From NCBI GenBank assembly GCA_025617375.2, contig JAMYGW020000008.1, forward strand, positions 1,116,001 through 1,180,000: 64,000 bases of DNA. The letters are read 5' to 3'. Source of the DNA: Acarospora socialis (lineage: Eukaryota > Ascomycota > Lecanoromycetes > Acarosporales > Acarosporaceae). Below are positions 20,128 to 31,838 of the stretch, one piece after another (positions within the stretch are counted from its first letter, which is position 1; every line of letters begins with the position of its first letter). The notes under the pieces are model-generated. The model was not told where the DNA came from, searched no databases, and was given only the letters and a program-made list of their open reading frames with translations. Position numbers and translations under genes: made by a program.

Positions 20128-20429
20128 GGCACACAGATAAGGGCAGGCACTGAACGACGGAGTTCTTGTGATTATAGCGGCATGGCAAGTGGAGTATCGG
20201 TGTAAAGCTCCTCTCTTCAAAACATTTCTAACGAGTTCAAAGATTGACCAATCAATCAGGTGAATGCGTATCATAGTTGAATGTCAATAGCAAAGCGAGG
20301 AGTTCCTCGAGGTGTAGATAGTTGAAAGGAAATGTTCTCGATTAAACGTGGGAAGTGTAGGTATTGATCTTTAGTAGCTAGCGCCGAAGCTTAAGACTAG
20401 TTATCCGATGAAGCCTTTCCTAATAGGCT
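20128..20429. other. Intergenic
   Basis: A 302-bp gap between alternative oxidase and the Tls1-like gene, same strand. I see no gene. Confidence 0.6.
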
Positions 20430-21737
20430 ATGCTAGGCCATCAGTCAACCGACGACCGAAGTCCTCGACGTAACATGGGCTACACTCTCGGAGACACTAG
20501 ATATCTGCCTATGACCACCAACATGACGGATATGAACATATCCAACACACTCTGCTCCGAAGAGCCGCTCTTTCGCCCCGCCAAACGGAGAAAATTCTAC
20601 CGCAAACATAACGCGGACCATGACGACGACAGCGTCGCAACACCAATCTCGCTAGAGCACTCGACAGCGGTACCGCGTACAGCCGGGGTTCCTGTAGACC
20701 AAGGTGACAATGAGGTTACCAGGGAAGGCGAAGAGGAGACTCACCTCACAATGGCCGAGATCTTACGTCGCCGCCAAGCAGCGCGGAATCGCAGAGGCGG
20801 CATCGAATTCACCAACAGCACCAGCAGCGCCAAGAGCGAAACAACACTCACCCCACCTGCGGGGACGACGGTCGAAAAAGCCGAGTCGGCGAAAGAACTA
20901 CAGACGGTGGTGAACCGGTTCGCGCCGCAGACGGGCCAAGTGGCGGACGTCGACAAGCACATGTAAGTGGCGGCCCGCTCTCGAAGCACCGCGACCTCAG
21001 CCAGTAAGAAAACCCGCAAGCTGCAGCGACTAACGGGCGTAAGGGTGGCTTATATAGATTCCGAACTAGCTAAACGACGTCAAGGCCACGCCGGCGCTAA
21101 GCAACATGCCAATGGCCACGGCAGCCACGAAGGCCTGACCCCGGGCGGCGTGAGCAAAGACGGGCTTCCGCAGCGCCAACCGGCCGCGCTGGGCAAGCTG
21201 CACGAGATAGATCTCGGCCCGGACGCGACGCTGCGGAACATTGCGAGGACGGAAGCGGCGAAGAGGAGGTTGGAGGCTGGCGAGGGGGCGGAGAAGGAGG
21301 AGGGGGTGCAGAAGGTGCGGTTGCGGAAGAATGGCAAGCCGTGGCGGGGACGGAGGAGACGGAATAGCGAGGATGTGAAGAGAGATAGGCTCGTCGAGGA
21401 GGTTTTGCGGGAGAGTAGACGTATGTTATGTCCCCTTGCTACGATCTTCGTAACGTTACACACATACTGACATCTTCGCCGCGCAGTGGAGATCTACGAC
21501 GAACCAGACCCCGACACAGCCGCCAACGACGACCAGGCCGCCGACGACCGTATCGCCGAGCAGTTCCGCCGCGAGTTTCTGGACGCCATCTCCTCGCGGC
21601 GCCAACGGTCTGGTCCCACGGCGGCGAGCAAACAGGCGAAGGGGAAGCCGGAGGCGCCGAAGGGACCGAAGTTGGGTGGTAGCCGGAGTGCAAGGGCGGC
21701 GATGCGCGAGTTGCAGGAGAAGGCGGCGAAGAAGTAG
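20430..21737 (+). CDS. Tls1/C9orf78-like protein (HCA59 domain)
   Basis: Three exons, 20430-20962, 21044-21420 and 21487-21737, give 386 aa. The N-terminus has the family's FRPAKRRKFYRK. The conserved core follows: TMAEILRRRQAARNRRGGIE, NRFAPQTGQVADVDKHM and VAYIDSELAKRR, matching the hepatocellular-carcinoma antigen 59 domain (human C9orf78, S. pombe Tls1). These proteins bind the spliceosomal helicase Brr2 and, in fission yeast, aid splicing of telomere-protein mRNAs. The C-terminal part is basic and helical, with Ala/Lys runs. Intron 1 is 81 nt with a clear CTAAC branch point at 21029; it ends right after DKH-M, and the joined phase is exact. Intron 2 has a GTATGT donor. The start is the first ATG, 20430; later ATGs (20475, 20511) are possible. 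Confidence 0.85.
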
Positions 21738-22251
21738 GGCTGGGATCATGAGTGTGCTTTTAAGATGCGGGGATATACTGCGCTTATGGTACTATGCGTG
21801 TACGATATGTTTAGAGCCTTGGGACTGTCAACTAGGAACTTTACGACCTTTCCGCTCTGACTCTCTCCGAATTGTTGAGTTAGATTCGTCTTTTGCCGTG
21901 TATCTGCAAACCTCACGGCTACCATCTGCCATCCATCCTACAACTCTCTTCCTGATGCAGGGTCCAGTCAGAGCACAGAGCGGCTTGCTTGTATGCTTCT
22001 GATGTTGATTGTGGGTTACATTTGCAGTAGCAGACTAGGTAGCCCAGCAAAGAGACTTTTGGGACACATCAAGCAGTGTTTGTTATTTGACAGTTTGGAT
22101 AATGTGTATTGGAAACCTGCACATGAACGTGACCATGACTCTTTTAATCCTTGTAAAATGTGCCGCCAGACCCAATCCGCCTGCTCGTGCAACCCAAGGT
22201 CATTCAAGAGATGGATCGCTAATAGACACGCAACGATAACCTCTAAAGCAT
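21738..22251. other. Intergenic, convergent 3' ends
   Basis: A 514-bp gap between the Tls1-like gene and dopA. Only short ORFs, no recognised product. Confidence 0.6.
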
Positions 22252-25200
22252 TCATCCAGCCATCGTCGTATCGTCGAAGAGATCCGCGAGCAATTCCTTC
22301 ACGCAAGCATCCTTATCCGACTCCCCCATACCGTACGTACTCTCAAAGGCATAGATACTCAACTGACTGAAGAACGGCTTGAGCACCCTGCCTACAAGAT
22401 CCTCTCTCGATGAGATCTTCGTATCCATCAAGTTCAACAAAGACTTCCGACGGCCTTGAGGGACACTCATAGGCGACGCGACTGCGAGATACGAGGACGG
22501 TGTGCTGGCCGTGCTGCCCAGCTGTTCGGACAACTTGTCCGCCAGAGCGACAGGGTTCCAGTTGCTGGGTTTGTAGACGGCGTCGATGGTGTCTGTGATG
22601 AACAGCCATTCGTGAAGCTGGAACTCCTCAGGCGCGAGGGTCAATAGGAGGTCTAGAAGTTTACAGGCCTGGAGGATGGAGAGGTCATTGTAAACGCCGT
22701 GGTGCTCCTCGGGGAGGGCAGAGGAGATGGCCGACTGCAGTTCGGAGTTGATTGCAGGCCACAGAGAGGAGAGATGAACGGCAGAGGTTGTGAGGAGGAG
22801 CGCCCGGAGTACCATGTAGACTTCGGCACGGGTCGCGGATGAGGGAGAGGAGGCTGCCGTGGCTGTCATCAACTCGATAAGCTTTTCTTCGAGCCCACGA
22901 AGGTTGCTGACGAATGAGTCCTCAGGTGTGGCCAGGATGAGCAGAGCAATTCTTCGAAGGTTAAGCTGCGTCTTGCGATCTGCTTCGAGGCGTGCAGACG
23001 ACGCTCCCACCCCAAACATGATGCCAGCCGATGTTGGTGCTGTCAAACGTGAGATTAGATCCGGGATTCGATCCTTGTCGGCGGATACCCATTGCTTCAG
23101 AAGGGGAAGCCATCCGTCCTCTACAAGGTCGAGTGACGTGGAGAAGAACTTTGGATCATTGAAGCCATCAGAAATATCTTTCTTCCATGACTTGTACGCG
23201 GCGGCAAGTCTGCACAGGCCAAGAAGTATTTTCAAAGTGCTTCTGCTGATATTATGGGGGAATGACCGTGATCGAAATAGCGGTACAATAACGTTGGTGG
23301 AGATGGCTGTTGCGGTGGCAACAATACGGTCCTGTTCAAGCAAGATTTTTGGGAGATTCGGTACGATATCTTGTAGAATAGTCATTATATCGTCAGAGCT
23401 TGCCTGGACTCGGGATTCAGAGGTTGGTACTGATCCGTTAGTATTGAGGGAAGCCTTCTCCGGATTCGCAGTCTGCGGAACTTCCTGAGAAAAGCCTAGC
23501 GGTTTCGTTGTGAAGATGGCAGTAAGTAACCGGGTGAAGACGTCCTATATGCTCTGGTCAATAACTCGTCGGCTTATGATAGTGACAGGAACTCACAGCC
23601 AGGTCCCGACGTATCCTACGTTGCTCGCCAAAGATTGTATTATCGACCTTCTCTCCCAGTATGGCGGTGAACTCAAGTAGTCTCGAAAGCGTTTGTCGGT
23701 GCGGGAAAGGGTTGGCAAGGACATCCCGCAGGAAAATCATGCAATCGTTCCAGATTTCATCCATGGCATCATCTTCCACAGAACGTGCATAAAGTGTTAA
23801 GAAGGCGGCCAGTTCTGTATCGGAAAGACTTGATGTCAAGGTTGACTTGCGGGTTGGCTCAAGGGCAACAGGATTAGTCCTGGTGTAGATGGCATTGAAG
23901 ACTGCTGGTATGGTATGCTTTGGTCTTGACCCGTCAAGGGCATGTAGCAGATCGAAGACGGACATAGACTGCGATCCTGTGGGCACAGCAGTCGATCTGC
24001 GCCAAATTTCAATCAAAGTCTCCAAGCATTCCAGCGCTTCAGCAGCGAACAGATGCTCTATAGTCCGGCGTGCCCGATTCCTCAGCCGGATAGAGGTATA
24101 GTTGAAAGACGACACGGATGCCGGATCTTGATTGCTGCCATCGAAGCCATAACCACCCCACGACCAGATATCGTAGCACAAACGGACCGTGTCTTTGAAA
24201 CACAATAGTACAGTAAGTCGACGGTTGGCGGACTCTGTACGCGAGCGAGATATCTCCGGCGTGAAGACACCAGACACCATGTTCCCGAAGAATCCTTGGG
24301 GCTGCTCCGGGCTTTTCGACGTCACGGCTTTAGCATCTTCAGTAGCCAGCCGTTCATGCGCCCTCGCGAGGGTCTGCTCTAGTCCGTTCAATAGTAGCAT
24401 TAAGACCAACTCAGGATCGCCAGCCTGCTCTGCACCCGCGGTTTTGAAATTGGATCTCAAATTCTCGAAGACCTCTCTGATATTAGCGCAGAGACATTCT
24501 ACAAGCGGTAACAAGATCTGAAACAGGGTATCTTGATAGAGAGGGAGACACCTGTCAAGAAATAGAATCCAACTGTCCAGAATCGGGCGGCTGCTCTGGG
24601 AGCTTAATCCCGCTGTCATACACTCCAGTAACTGTGAAGGCAATGACGGTGGACTGGGAGTAGCTTGCTCCTTCTCATTCCTATCAGTGCTCAGCGATAA
24701 CCGAGAAAAACTCGTTACAGTCTCCGAAGAGTTTGTCCTCCGATGGTTGTCTCCATGACCAGACGACGTCCTAAACAGCTGCAGTCTGAGTGCCGCATAC
24801 AATGTATCCAGCAGTGCAACTTGAACGTAAATATCACGCTGATCTAGGTAGCTGAGGAGTCTGCCAATTAGAGTGTTTTCTAGCTGTAGAGGTATGAGAG
24901 CCTTCGGGCTTGGGCCGAGCAAGAATTGTCTAATCAGAAGAAGAGCCGTATGATGTAGCCCGGACACTTTCTCGCGAAGTTCCGGATCACTGAGCGTCGT
25001 GTCTCGACTCAATGCTCGAAGGCAGATGTTTATAACAACTACCTGGAAGCTCAAGCCTTGCTTAGAGTCGCCTGTGTTCGAGTCATGTAAGCCGTCTTCA
25101 GAGACTCTATTGGGTAGATAAGGCTTACCATTTGTCCTTGGTTTATCATGCTCGTCATCAGCATACAACATCTGATTTGCCAACAAGAACCAGGTGTTCT

Positions 25201-28200
25201 CAGGTGAGTATCTTAGGATATTTTGTATCGTTTGCAGATAGTATCTGCAATGATCTATATCCTCTGCCTCGTCATATTTTTGTGTGCCATTGTTGTCTCC
25301 GTACCCGGATCCTGGCAAAGGTTGAAGTTCGGCTATGATAATGGAGAATACCCTACGCAGACACCTATTAGCGATGATCTTCAAAAATACTGCCGCGCAG
25401 GACCTGGCCGCCTTACTTGATTATATTTGGTAGGCTTTGTAACCAGGCTCGGACTGAGATGAAGGACGCCGTGCCTTCGACAGCAAGGCTATCAAGTAAC
25501 ATAAAAAGTGGCCGAGTGAGCAAAATGCCCTCTTCTTCAACGCCTCCGCCTCCCCTGGACTCATCGATCATCTTGGGTTTCTGAGTTGCGCTGATTTCCG
25601 CGAACCCATGAGATAACTGGGAACAATGTGTCCATAGAATAGTGAAACGTCCGCAAGCTTCCGTGTCTAAAACATTCTTCCCACCATTAGCGGCATCTAC
25701 CATCAGCGTTGTAATGGAGGCCTCCACTAGTCGATCCTGCCGTGTCATTGCATGCAAGCGCCAAATGGAACGGACTGCTTCGACATGATACTTCGGATTC
25801 GACGGCACTAAATGGGTCCATAATCTGCGGATGAGTATTGGGGTGAGATGATGTAGCTGCTCACTAGTAACATAGCAGCTTAACACAGCGGCTTGTGATA
25901 GAGACGAAAGGCAGGAGGTGATGGCATTGAGAGCCGGAAAAGGTAACTTGGTTGGTGAATATGCCGTGGTCGGTTCTAAGGCTTGTTGTATTGCGGGAAA
26001 CAACTGACCGTTGCGTATATGTTGAGTCTCTGATATCTTTCGTAGAAGCGCATTGAGTAATGCAACAATTGCTTCAAGTCTAGAGACTGGAGCAGCTGGA
26101 TGCAACGCCTTTGTTAATAGAGATATCATTTCTCTGACCAGAAGCGTGCTAAGGTGATGACCCGAAAATGGTGGACTGGAAACCTCGAGGTTACCCTCGT
26201 CCTGGATATAGAACTTCCTTATGATGCCTACTACTTCATGACTTTGTAGAGCCAGTTGTGGAGATTGACGGGTGAGAGAGGTGGAAGACTGGGTTGGTGC
26301 ACTTCTTTGAAATGCTCTCTCGGGAGCCATATCAACAAGCCTCTGAGCGATGGACAGTGACAAGGTGTGAATGTCCCCAAAATCAGCTCGAGCTCCTCTT
26401 GGAGACTGGATACTGCTAGGCACTGTGACCTCCAGCATGGAGAGGAGCGCTAGTGTGACCGTCGGGATGTGGACCATCAGCATCTCTTCCTCTCGTAGGT
26501 TGAATCTCGTGATCATGAATTTGGCAAGGGCTAATGACTGCTGAGCGTTCTCTTCCTTCGTGTTAGTTTTATTCTCAAGAGCAACAGTTAGTTGGCCTAG
26601 GATCTCTGCCCATATCTGGCCGCTTTCAACTCCGTCAAAGAAAACATTGCTGCTCCTGAGCACTTCTGTGAAATTTTCTCTGGATGTTGCAAGGTTTTCA
26701 TACTGTCTTACACTATCCACCAGGCGAAGGAAAACTCTGGGGATCACTAGCCCTCCAACTTCCCACCGGTCCATCAAAGACAGGCAAATTCGGAACGGTC
26801 GCACTCTCTCAGACGGAACACGGCTATTTTTGTTGATCATGTTGCCTATGCCGTTCACTAGCGGCTCTAGACCATACTGGCTAAAATAACGTGTCTGTCG
26901 GCGAACAGGGTTTCCAGAACGGGTACTAGAATCATCCGCATCGGGTGAGTTTGGGGAGCTAGGCGTGCTCTCTTCTTCGAAGGAGGGTTCAGCTGGTCCG
27001 AGAAACCAAGTCCAAAGCCTCCTATTCAGACTCATGTCCCTTCGCGCTACGACTCCAACGGCTGCGATGACTAGACGCTCTACATCTTCGTCCGTTACCC
27101 GTTCTTGCAGCACTGTAGAATGCAACGGGAGGTGAGTCACCAAGAGATCTAAAAAGCCTCTCTGGATTAGGAGCTGACCATCACCTAGGCCGGCGGCGAA
27201 ACATCGTATGAGCAATCCCGGTTCTGGTGATAGTAAATTCTCGACAGCTGGAGTCAGAGTCCCATTTGATACATCGCCATTAGTAGTACCGTTGGTTACC
27301 CCATGAGAGGAGTGCGCCGAGCTTATAAGCCTTGGTAATAATCGGACAAGGTATGCTAAAGCTCCTGTTCTTTTGCTTGGACTTGTGACAGAGGCGAGAA
27401 AGAGACATTGCCAGAAGTATTGGTCGCCTGAATCATCCTCTAGATTCGAAGATGTAATTTGTCTTCCTCCTACAACGCGCCGGAACTCGTTCAATAAGCG
27501 TAGCGTTCGTTCGAAGTCTTCGCTCGACTCCTCCTCTAAGCCTGGCAGCAAACACAGAATGATTGCTTTCAGGGCGGGCCGCAATGCTGACGCACGGAGA
27601 GGGACGAGGAATGACTCAACCAAGGTGAGAAATGCTGGTCGGACAGACAAAGAGGCGAACGCAAGTGTAGATGATAGACCTGGGAGATACAAGCTAAGGT
27701 CCCGCGACAAAGCCTCTGTCTAACATCACTCAAGTTCAGCACATGGTATAGAATGGTCCCATACGGAAAGACATACTCCAATCGTTGAGAATATGTACGA
27801 GTACACCTCCAGTGTTTTTTGATGTACACCAGACGGCAAGTTGGGATTTAGGCATTGCGCCAGTCGTTTCGCGACCATCGACTTGTTAGGTACAACGGTG
27901 ATGTTTGTCGGACGAGCTTGCAGCGCCTTAGATTATTGCTGAAGTCAATATAAGTATACCTCCTCGACGGACTGTTGAGGATCACATACCCTCAACAGAC
28001 GACCAAGGAAGGAAATGTAATCGGCCCATTCCTGCAAGGCGGTATCGAACAAGGACAACGCTCGCTCCACACCGGAAACATATCGCCGGTAGTTCTTGTC
28101 CTTCTTGAGCGCTTCTGTAGGAAACAGCTATATCAGCATATAACGTGTTAGTATTGTATGGGTAAGTACACGTACCATCTTCTGTGACAGTTCGTGGATT

Positions 28201-28275
28201 CGGATTTGCTGGAGAAGAGCTTCGAGAGCTTACGGGAGATGACGCCCTCAGCGCACTCCCTGGCTCCAGAGCCAT
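22252..28275 (-). CDS. dopA: DOP1/Dopey protein (DopA)
   Basis: Very large protein of about 1908 aa in six exons: 28176-28275, 27990-28114, 27777-27926, 25417-27719, 23597-25352 and 22252-23544. DOP1 acts with Mon2 and the Neo1 flippase at endosome and Golgi membranes; in Aspergillus nidulans DopA is needed for multicellular development. The N-terminal Dopey domain is plain (NYRRYVSGVERALSLFDTAL, then WADYISFLGRLLRALQ). The rest is helical repeat-like sequence to the C-terminus, ending at the natural stop 22252. At 25411 exon 4 seems to hit a stop, but a 64-nt intron (25353-25416, donor GTAAGG, branch CTAAT) restores frame and yields LPNIIKVFSIIIAEL. All phases agree. It is divergent from MON1, another endosomal traffic gene, over 325 bp. 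Confidence 0.93.
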
Positions 28276-28600
28276 GTCAAGGACTGTAGATCTCTAAAAG
28301 TGCCATGGATGCGTAGCTATTCAACATCGGTGCTCGGAGGAATGCACCTGAAGCATGTGTACTCGTATTGAACACGAAAGAGCTCCGGGCACCGCAACGG
28401 AGACGTCTCGCCAAGCTGTCAACTTCATACACGAACCCCCACCAAACATCCCACCAACTACCTTATATCCCGATGATTACTGCAGCACAGCGTGTGACCG
28501 CAGCAAGCCAATGTGAACCTTGAAGGTTAAGGATATCTTGGTGATTCTAGTGCCCGACTCAATCAGTATGGATGAACACTATATGCCATGACGGTAGACT
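28276..28600. promoter_or_regulatory. Shared divergent promoter, dopA / MON1
   Basis: A 325-bp gap between two divergent ATGs with no gene inside. It holds a CCAAT box at 28508-28512 and, right beside it, a small palindrome AACCTT-G-AAGGTT at 28516-28528. These sit 88-72 bp before the MON1 ATG. The sites are seen; their use is inferred. Confidence 0.45.
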
Positions 28601-30781
28601 ATGAATCTTTCAGCGGATGATCCCAAGAGTGGCACGAACCTCACAGCGGCAGATGTAGACAAAGAAGGATCGGCTAGGAGAGCACGGGCAAATTCTGGAG
28701 AGAGGACAAAAGAGTCAATCGTCTCGGAGAATAACTCAGAAGAGGAGCTACCTCCACCACTGCCGCCACGACCGGGTAAGCCTTCGTCGCTTGAGACACG
28801 ACCCTCGACCTTGCTAGGAAGTCTTCGGCTCCCGAATAAGTCATCAAGGCCTCAACTACAATCCACTTCGACTACAGCAGTCTCGTTGACTGACATACAC
28901 TCTCACGCATTCCAGAATGGGTCTCAAGAAACCTTTGCCTCGCTATCAGAGAAAGCCCACTCAAAGGTATCTCCGGCGCTCAACAACAGCTTCGGTCGAT
29001 ATCACAGTCGAAATGGCAGCGATGCTGATGAGTCTGGAAGTGTGAAGAGCCACGTCCCAACAATTGAAGTTCATAGGGATGTAGAGAGCCTACTTGGAGA
29101 CGTTCTTGGTGACGAGGGAACTTCTGCATGGAAGCTCTTGAGCGGTCACGAAGAGGCCGTTGACCCATTTGACCTACTGGAACAAGATGAGGGCGAAGCT
29201 AGGGTGGATTTCAGCCACGAGTTCGATGAATTGGATGAAGTCACAGAGGGCGGCAATAACGAAGGTATTTCTCTTACGCATCATAACCAATAGCCTGTCC
29301 AACCCATTAATGTGACGAATGTGTAGAAGCCCTCATGGCTCAATGGAGGCTGAAACGCAAGCACTTCTTGATCCTATCATCTGCTGGTAAACCGATCTAT
29401 AATAGACACGGTGACGACAACCTTATATCAAGTTACATCGGCATTATTCAGACGATCATTTCTTTTTATCAAAGTGCAAACGACTCGTTGAGAGGTTTTA
29501 CCGCAGGCGGCGTACGGTTTGTTGTTATGATCCAAGGTCCTCTGTACTTGGTAGCTATCAGCCGGCTGGCAGAGAGCGATGCACAGCTCCGAGTCCAGCT
29601 CGAAGCTCTTTACATGCAAATACTGTCGACGCTTACTTTGCCAACACTAAAACATCTATTCTCCAACCGACCCTCTACGGATTTGAGGCGACCGTTACAG
29701 GGCACGGAAACGCTGCTCTCAGCACTTGCTGATTCCTTCACGCGGGGTTCTCCTCCAGCACTCCTTTCTGCTCTGGAATGTCTCAAGCTCCGAAAGTCAC
29801 ATCGTCAGGTTATTGATAGCACCCTTTTGAAAGTCAAAACTGAAAACCTGCTGTATGGTCTCATTGTTGCAGGAGGTAGGCTAGTCAGCGTGGTACGGCC
29901 CAAGCGACATTCACTACATCCAGGCGACTTGCAATTGATATTCAATATGCTCTTCGAAGCAGGGGGTGTCAAAGCCGGTGGTGGTGAGAGTTGGATCCCT
30001 CTCTGTCTGCCGGGCTTCAACAAGAATGGCTACCTGTACATGTTCGTCAGCTTCCTTAAGCCCAAGGACGACGACAAAGAGACACGAACAGGGCCATCTG
30101 ATGATCCTGGGAACGACGAGGAGGTGGTCATACTTCTTATCAGTGCGAACAAAGAAAGCTTCTTTGACTTGCGGAAAATGCGTGATGAGCTTGTTGACGT
30201 TGGTGGAACCCTTCTATTCCACTATCCTCTATCACTAACATAGTAGACAGCAATTAGAGAAAAACGGGAGTAGGGCTGCAATCTCGGCAGCAGTTCATAA
30301 AGGGCGCCCCGCAACCACAGACATCATTCCGGGTACTGTAGTCCGCCACTTTCTCTACAAGTCCCGTGGAAACGTACAGTTCGTGATGCCGTCCTATGAG
30401 CCTCACTTTACAACCCTCCTGATGCGTCGAAGGTTGGTGAGCTCTCTCATGGGATTCCACAGCACTAACCTCCTTCGCAGGCTGTTATCGTCGTACCATA
30501 CCTTACACGCCAGCGTGCACGCCAAGAACGCGCATCTCAAGGTCCACCACTGCATGAGCCGTGACTCGACCTCTCTGGCATGGTTGACGCCGGTCTTTGA
30601 GCTCTACTGTATAGCTGGCCCTCATGCGAGCCGCAACGCACTGGCTCAAAGCGCCAATAAGATCGTACAATGGGTTCGTCGGGAAGAGGAGAGGATATTC
30701 ATCATCGGTGGTGCCGTAAGTTGGGCACCTAATCTCAGCTTACATATATGTAAACGCTTATGAAATTTATAGGTTTTCTAA
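28601..30781 (+). CDS. MON1: Vacuolar fusion protein MON1
   Basis: With Ccz1, Mon1 forms the exchange factor that activates Ypt7/Rab7 on late endosomes, driving vacuole fusion and autophagosome delivery. Five exons: 28601-29264, 29327-30198, 30251-30432, 30482-30715 plus one base at 30481, and a last coding exon of only 9 nt, 30773-30781 (Val-Phe-stop), giving 653 aa. The N-terminal 210 residues are disordered, with [11 protein letters not shown] and acidic runs. The longin-type core begins [21 protein letters not shown] in the usual place; FGLL-like helices follow, with [17 protein letters not shown] and [19 protein letters not shown] near the end. Introns 2 and 3 share the uncommon donor GTTGGT. 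The family match is full length. Confidence 0.95.
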
Positions 30782-31838
30782 AAGAACTTGTCTCACCTTG
30801 CACATTATCTCTCCGCTCACGGAGTAAATCAAACCCTTTGGACTATACTGCGAGCTAGGGTTCTTTTCACTCAAAGAATGAGTTTAAACTAAGAAGTACC
30901 TCTTCCACCTTTTTGGTGTACACTCCAGTACTCATAGATATAAGACAGACCATCCAAAGACCAGCACCACCCTCTCGAATCCGCCTCACATCACTTGACT
31001 CGTCTTGAGAACCACAGCCTCAAAACCCACACAACTCCACCTCATACAACCCTTCCCGCCTCTTCTCACAGGCCCGCCAGTCACACCTCCGTCCATTTCC
31101 CTTCCTGTCGTTCTCACCCCTAAGAAATCCTACTCAAAACCTCAATCAATATCCCTCATTATTACACCCAACAAGACCCAAGAAGTCCAACACCACGGCG
31201 GAACTCCACGTCCACCGAGCCAACACACACACTTACTACCGAAGATTCTTAGATCAGTGTCATAGCTTAGCCTCTATGTGGTTAGACGACGTGTACAGGG
31301 TCAGTGCAGCGGCGCTGGTCTTGGGAGATGAATGGATCTCAATTTTCGTTGGAACTGGCCTAGGACAGAGCCGCTGTACGTATGAGTACGCGACAAGAGG
31401 ACAAAGTTAGGCTATGATTAGCGGCCCGATTTCGCTCTTCGCACCGTGTATTGCCAGGACTTCGTATCTTCCTTTAGCCCGTCTTAGAATGTTCTGATAT
31501 CGGGCATGGAACGACTATAGTATTCTAGTATAGATCTAGTACATTACCACCTATACGTCCAGTCCTCCACAAGCGTGAGCCATCTAGCTAAACATGATCT
31601 AATATCTGACATTGCTTTAAGGGTTGTCTTATAGCCCCCGGAAGCTGAAATGACTGAAATAATAGGGGAAGCAAATGGCGAATAGTCTGCCACCGAAAGA
31701 AAGGAAGAGGGAAGAGACGAGCATAGCATTAGGGGTATAGGGTATAAGGAAGGGGGGTTGGAGAGATGCTGCAAAGAAGGAAGGCATATAAGAGACCATT
31801 GACACCCCACCCAAACATAATGCTGTAAAATAAGGCCC
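30782..31838. other. Intergenic, convergent 3' ends
   Basis: A 1057-bp gap between MON1 and the long disordered-protein gene. A Ser/Pro-rich frame at 31005-31265 starts at TTG and holds no ATG, so I do not call it. Nothing else is seen. Confidence 0.55.

Noticed and set aside
25353-25416. Apparent stop and frame break in dopA between exons 4 and 5
   Set aside because: A 64-nt intron with donor GTAAGG, branch CTAAT and acceptor GCGTAG restores frame and gives the expected LPNIIKVFS join, so no lesion is needed.
31005-31265. 86-codon Ser/Pro-rich plus ORF
   Set aside because: Begins with TTG, has no ATG and no family match.
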